From Ornithomonoglobus_A sp045537455 (lineage in GTDB: Bacteria > Bacillota > Clostridia > UBA1381): DNA of 33,810 nucleotides. Both the position numbers and the translations under genes were made by a program. Below are positions 31,156 through 33,810 of the stretch, in pieces (position 1 is the stretch's first letter; every line of letters begins with the position of its first letter). Under the pieces are notes generated by a model. The model was given only the letters and a program-made list of their open reading frames with translations. It did no database searches and was not told the origin of the DNA. Where the stretch lies: assembly GCA_045537455.1 (NCBI GenBank), contig JAZSPM010000200.1, forward strand, positions 1-33,810, in the 5' to 3' direction.

Positions 31156-32372
31156 AGCTTCATACCGTTCCTTCTTATATTAAATGTAGTCTCTATCTCA
31201 ATTTCATAATCCTTTAGATTAAATTCAAATTTTTCAAGCTCTTCTATCGTAAGGAATTTCACCTTAATTTCATCTTCAAGACCGAGAATATCACAGTTCA
31301 ATTCATCACGCGCCTTTATTATCAGATTTTTACACGCATTGCTTATTTCCTTTGTTATTTCTTCTTCAAGACCTTTTGAATCAAAGCCCTCAACAGGCTG
31401 CGAAAGAAGGTCTGATTCAAGCGAAAATTTTATTGATATTTTCTTTTCTTTAATATCAACATTTATCCTCGGTGAACGACGCTCATAAATCTTTACCACA
31501 ACAGGCAAGCTGTAATCCTGAACCTTAAAGCTTATATAGCTTCGTCTTAAATTTCCTGACATCAGATTATACAGTTCGCTTTCCACGCTACCGAGCGTTC
31601 CTATCATTTTATCCTTTTCAAACACCGCCATACCCATTGCTTCGCTCTTGTTTTCTCCGTTAACCGCAACCTCTCCGGCAGTGTAGTTCTTTACCCTATA
31701 TTCAAAGCTGTTTTCATTCATCGGTGCATTCTCATGCTGAGGATTATCCTCACCTTCACCGCCCTTTGCCGTTCCTGCAAGCGGTAAAACAGAATTATTT
31801 ACTCTTGTATTCATATCAAAATAGAATTTTTGCAGATTGGTTTTCGGAATACCTCCTGAATCACTCTCGCTGTAAATAAGCTGATAATATTTTGCAGGGT
31901 TTACCTCAACAGTAGGCTTTACCTCATCAAGATAGCCTCTTGCCGTCTCCTTTGCAACTGCCATAAATATGTCAGGGCGGATTTCCTCGCTTCGTATTAC
32001 CGAGTTTACTATATTCCTGACACCCTCCCTTGCAAGCTCACTTGAAAAAACTATCAGCTTTGCATGTGACAGGGAAAACTTCTTTGAAACTATATGATTT
32101 GCCGTGTTTATTGCAGAATATAAATCAGGTGCTTCGACAGTTACATTCTGAATTATTTCAGAACCTCCCTTTCCGCCTTCCTCTCCGCCTCCGCCTGAAA
32201 TCTGCGTTACCTTTGCAAACTGGATTGTAATTTCATAATCGCTGACCTTTCCCTTATCAAAGCCTACTGCCACAACAAATGCAACATTGTTTGGCTCATT
32301 TCCGCTGATAAAATTACATCCGCACAACGGCAATATTAAAATTAATGCGATAAATATTTTTATAATCTTCAA
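31152..32372 (-). CDS. Ger(x)C family spore germination lipoprotein
   Basis: The 406-residue protein has a lipoprotein signal (lipobox LCGC, Cys19) and the GerAC plan: NNVAFVVAVGFDKG, an N-terminal domain with VSKKFSLSHAKLIVFSSELA, and the C-terminal GerAC domain (from about 210) with GMAVFEKDKMIGTLGSVESELYNLMSGNL and a final NIRRNGMKL. It is the C-subunit of a germinant receptor in the inner spore membrane. A Gly/Glu-rich insert (GGGGEEGGKGG, about 59-69) is unusual. TTG start at 32372 with AAAGGG upstream, two bases after the gerB stop. Confidence 0.92.
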   Translation of the reverse strand: MKIIKIFIALILILPLCGCNFISGNEPNNVAFVVAVGFDKGKVSDYEITIQFAKVTQISGGGGEEGGKGGSEIIQNVTVEAPDLYSAINTANHIVSKKFSLSHAKLIVFSSELAREGVRNIVNSVIRSEEIRPDIFMAVAKETARGYLDEVKPTVEVNPAKYYQLIYSESDSGGIPKTNLQKFYFDMNTRVNNSVLPLAGTAKGGEGEDNPQHENAPMNENSFEYRVKNYTAGEVAVNGENKSEAMGMAVFEKDKMIGTLGSVESELYNLMSGNLRRSYISFKVQDYSLPVVVKIYERRSPRINVDIKEKKISIKFSLESDLLSQPVEGFDSKGLEEEITKEISNACKNLIIKARDELNCDILGLEDEIKVKFLTIEELEKFEFNLKDYEIEIETTFNIRRNGMKL

Positions 32373-32374
32373 TA

Positions 32375-33442
32375 TTAAAGCACCCTTTCTTTTTTTCTGT
32401 CGAACAGAGCGACTACTATCGGCAACAAAAACGCAATCGGATAAGTAATGCTTTCAAAAATGCCCTCGAGTACATCTGCTTCCATTATTGAATTTGGCAA
32501 AATTGCAATGCTTGAAATTAAAACAGCTACAGGAAAAAGAAGAGGCTTTATATATTTCAGACTAAATGTTATCTGCCATACAAAGCAAAGAATATACAGG
32601 TATACCGCACCGTACAGGAACATCAGTATTGACCATATAAACTGAAAAATGGCTTCAAACCTGTTAAAAAAGCTTCCTAAATGCATTATTCTTGTGAGCT
32701 GATACACAGGTAGAATGAACTCCTCCGACACAGGATGCGGATAAACCATTGCATATGCCGCCGTTATAACAACGCCTACAGCACCGCTTATTACGATAGC
32801 ACGGCTTCCCGCTTTTTTTGCTTCCGATATGTTTTTTGAATACGCAAGGAGTATATTCAGTACAAGAATATCCGAAAAAATTGAAAGACCGCTTATTCCT
32901 TCTATAAAAATATTTTCCGTTCCCTTACCTAAAATCGGGAAAACGTTGTCCATTTTATAAAAAGGAATCAGGAACAGCACAAACGCAAGCATCAATATTC
33001 CGCATATCGGCAGGAAAATATAATTTATTTTCGCAATGGATTCAAGCCCAAGCTTTGCTCCGATAAATACTGTCAGTATAAAAATTGCAAGTATGATATC
33101 TGTGTCCGTATCCTGCAACAGAACTATTTTAACGCTTTCGGGAAAAATCCTCACAACCGTTATCATATTAAGAAGCAGAACCGTAAAAACAATCAGCCCT
33201 GTTATTATTTTAAGCGGCTTACCCGTATGAATTTTAACAAGCTCAATAACATTTATTTTCTTTTCATAAAGCCTTGACGTAAGCCGAAAAAGCATAAAAG
33301 CAATCAGCGTTACAAAAATAACCTGTATCCATGCGGCATTTCCGCTGTTTTTTATCAGCTTAATCGGGTACGTCAGCAATAATTTTACTGACATCAGCGT
33401 TATAAGCAAGCTGCTTAATTCCTTTTTTTCTAAAATGTTCAT
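32375..33442 (-). CDS. Ger(x)B family spore germination permease
   Basis: The 355-residue protein has about ten membrane helices and belongs to the GerAB/APC-like permease family (PF03845), the subunit that binds germinants such as amino acids. Recognisable parts are the start LSSLLITLMSVKLLLTYP, the middle GISGLSIFSDILVLNILLAY and the end RIMHLGSFFNRFEAIFQFIW followed by two helices. ATG 33442 follows AAGGAA. A GerA-type A subunit is expected upstream but the next sequence is repeat copy C; it may lie beyond the window. Confidence 0.92.
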   Translation of the reverse strand: MNILEKKELSSLLITLMSVKLLLTYPIKLIKNSGNAAWIQVIFVTLIAFMLFRLTSRLYEKKINVIELVKIHTGKPLKIITGLIVFTVLLLNMITVVRIFPESVKIVLLQDTDTDIILAIFILTVFIGAKLGLESIAKINYIFLPICGILMLAFVLFLIPFYKMDNVFPILGKGTENIFIEGISGLSIFSDILVLNILLAYSKNISEAKKAGSRAIVISGAVGVVITAAYAMVYPHPVSEEFILPVYQLTRIMHLGSFFNRFEAIFQFIWSILMFLYGAVYLYILCFVWQITFSLKYIKPLLFPVAVLISSIAILPNSIMEADVLEGIFESITYPIAFLLPIVVALFDRKKERVL

Positions 33443-33468
33443 GTTGTTTCCTTTCTATACTTATTTAT

Positions 33469-33810
33469 AAGGAGGCTCAATCGCCGCCTTTGCAACGCTA
33501 TGCAAACTTGCAGTTTGCTATGCTACAACGCTGATGCGTTGTTTGCCTATAACCTCTGCTTTTTTGGTGTAGATAAAATCTCGAAAGCAATTCATATGTA
33601 TATTCCAATCTGGGGCACACCTTACGTGCCAAAAAACAGATTGTAATATACATATGAAATGCTTTCTCGATTTCTCGTACAGAGCGAACAGCCATGAGAA
33701 TGTTTTTGTCTGTTCATAGGCAGCGAATGATAAGAGCTTTTATGTATTGAGAACTAAATTTTTTCGGACGAGGTATGTCGCCAAAGGCGGTGCCGAAGTA
33801 CGCAAATTTA
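33469..33810 (+). repeat. Dispersed structured repeat, copy C (cut by window end)
   Basis: Starts GGAGGCTCAATCGCCGCC, runs through the palindromic tract (GCAAAC/GTTTGC, CAACGC/GCGTTG) and CCTCTGCTTTTTTGGTGTAG, then the long hairpin (33576-33673) with tip GGCACACCTTACGTGCC. From 33564 on it is nearly identical to copy B (7125 onward), in the same orientation. It lies 27 bases upstream of gerB, so it carries or interrupts the region where the operon promoter would be. Confidence 0.85.

Noticed and set aside
33498..33695. 65-codon minus-strand ORF
   Set aside because: Product of repeat copy C; it shares its end with an ORF in copy B only because of the inverted repeat.
1..33810. tRNA or rRNA genes
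   Set aside because: I found no cloverleaf with TTC-loop and CCA-end signals or rRNA core sequence on either strand; a covariance search would be decisive.

Overview
The window is low-GC chromosomal DNA from a spore-forming, Gram-positive anaerobe of the Clostridia (Oscillospirales/Ruminococcaceae-like). This rests on the SLH surface protein with a CsaB-type pyruvyl transferase, the Ger(x)B/Ger(x)C germination genes, DUF4330 proteins, TnpV/TnpW transposon proteins, AGGAGG-type ribosome sites with frequent TTG/GTG starts, and sigma-70 promoters with 17-bp spacers. Species assignment is not possible from the sequence alone.

Layout. 1-600: 3' end of an ATP synthase operon (atpD end, atpC lacking its C-terminal helical domain). 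600-1740: accessory strip with a dispersed structured repeat (copy A), a type I toxin-antitoxin-like cassette, a truncated XRE regulator fused head-on to a deleted nuclease lipoprotein, and a GTAGGGG-type repeat. 1745-3000: a GH3 lipoprotein (NagZ-like) preceded by a candidate small RNA. 3099-11287 (minus strand): cell-wall polysaccharide operon transcribed in the order glycosyltransferase-CsaB fusion, MurJ-like flippase, O-antigen-ligase/polymerase protein, glycosyltransferase, two DUF4330 proteins; repeat copy B sits inside it. 11536-15178 (plus): sodium-dependent (NSS) transporter followed by a complete polar amino-acid ABC importer. 15264-20596: accessory genes (lipoprotein, orphan TnpV, DUF3592 membrane protein) and a 1327-residue secreted protein with SLH, Ca-binding repeats, a von Willebrand A domain and an unknown helical C-terminal domain. 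20690-28400: an integrative mobilizable element (DUF1016 nuclease, a highly structured 450-nt region, zinc-finger protein, replisome-organizer, DnaC-like ATPase, MobV relaxase, TnpW, large serine recombinase). 28600-28900: second type I toxin-antitoxin-like cassette. 28944-30875: aconitase. 30997-33442: gerB/gerC plus a small membrane protein. 33469-33810: repeat copy C, cut by the window end.

How the parts fit. The polysaccharide operon probably makes, flips, polymerises and pyruvylates a secondary cell-wall polymer; pyruvylated polymer is the known ligand of SLH domains, so the large SLH/vWA protein at 16.6-20.6 kb is a plausible client of the same system. The most novel-looking material is non-coding: two toxin/antisense cassettes with conserved SD-masking hairpins and perfect antisense promoters, a small RNA with a related hairpin, a MITE-like repeat family with a 90-100-nt hairpin, and the multi-hairpin region inside the mobile element.
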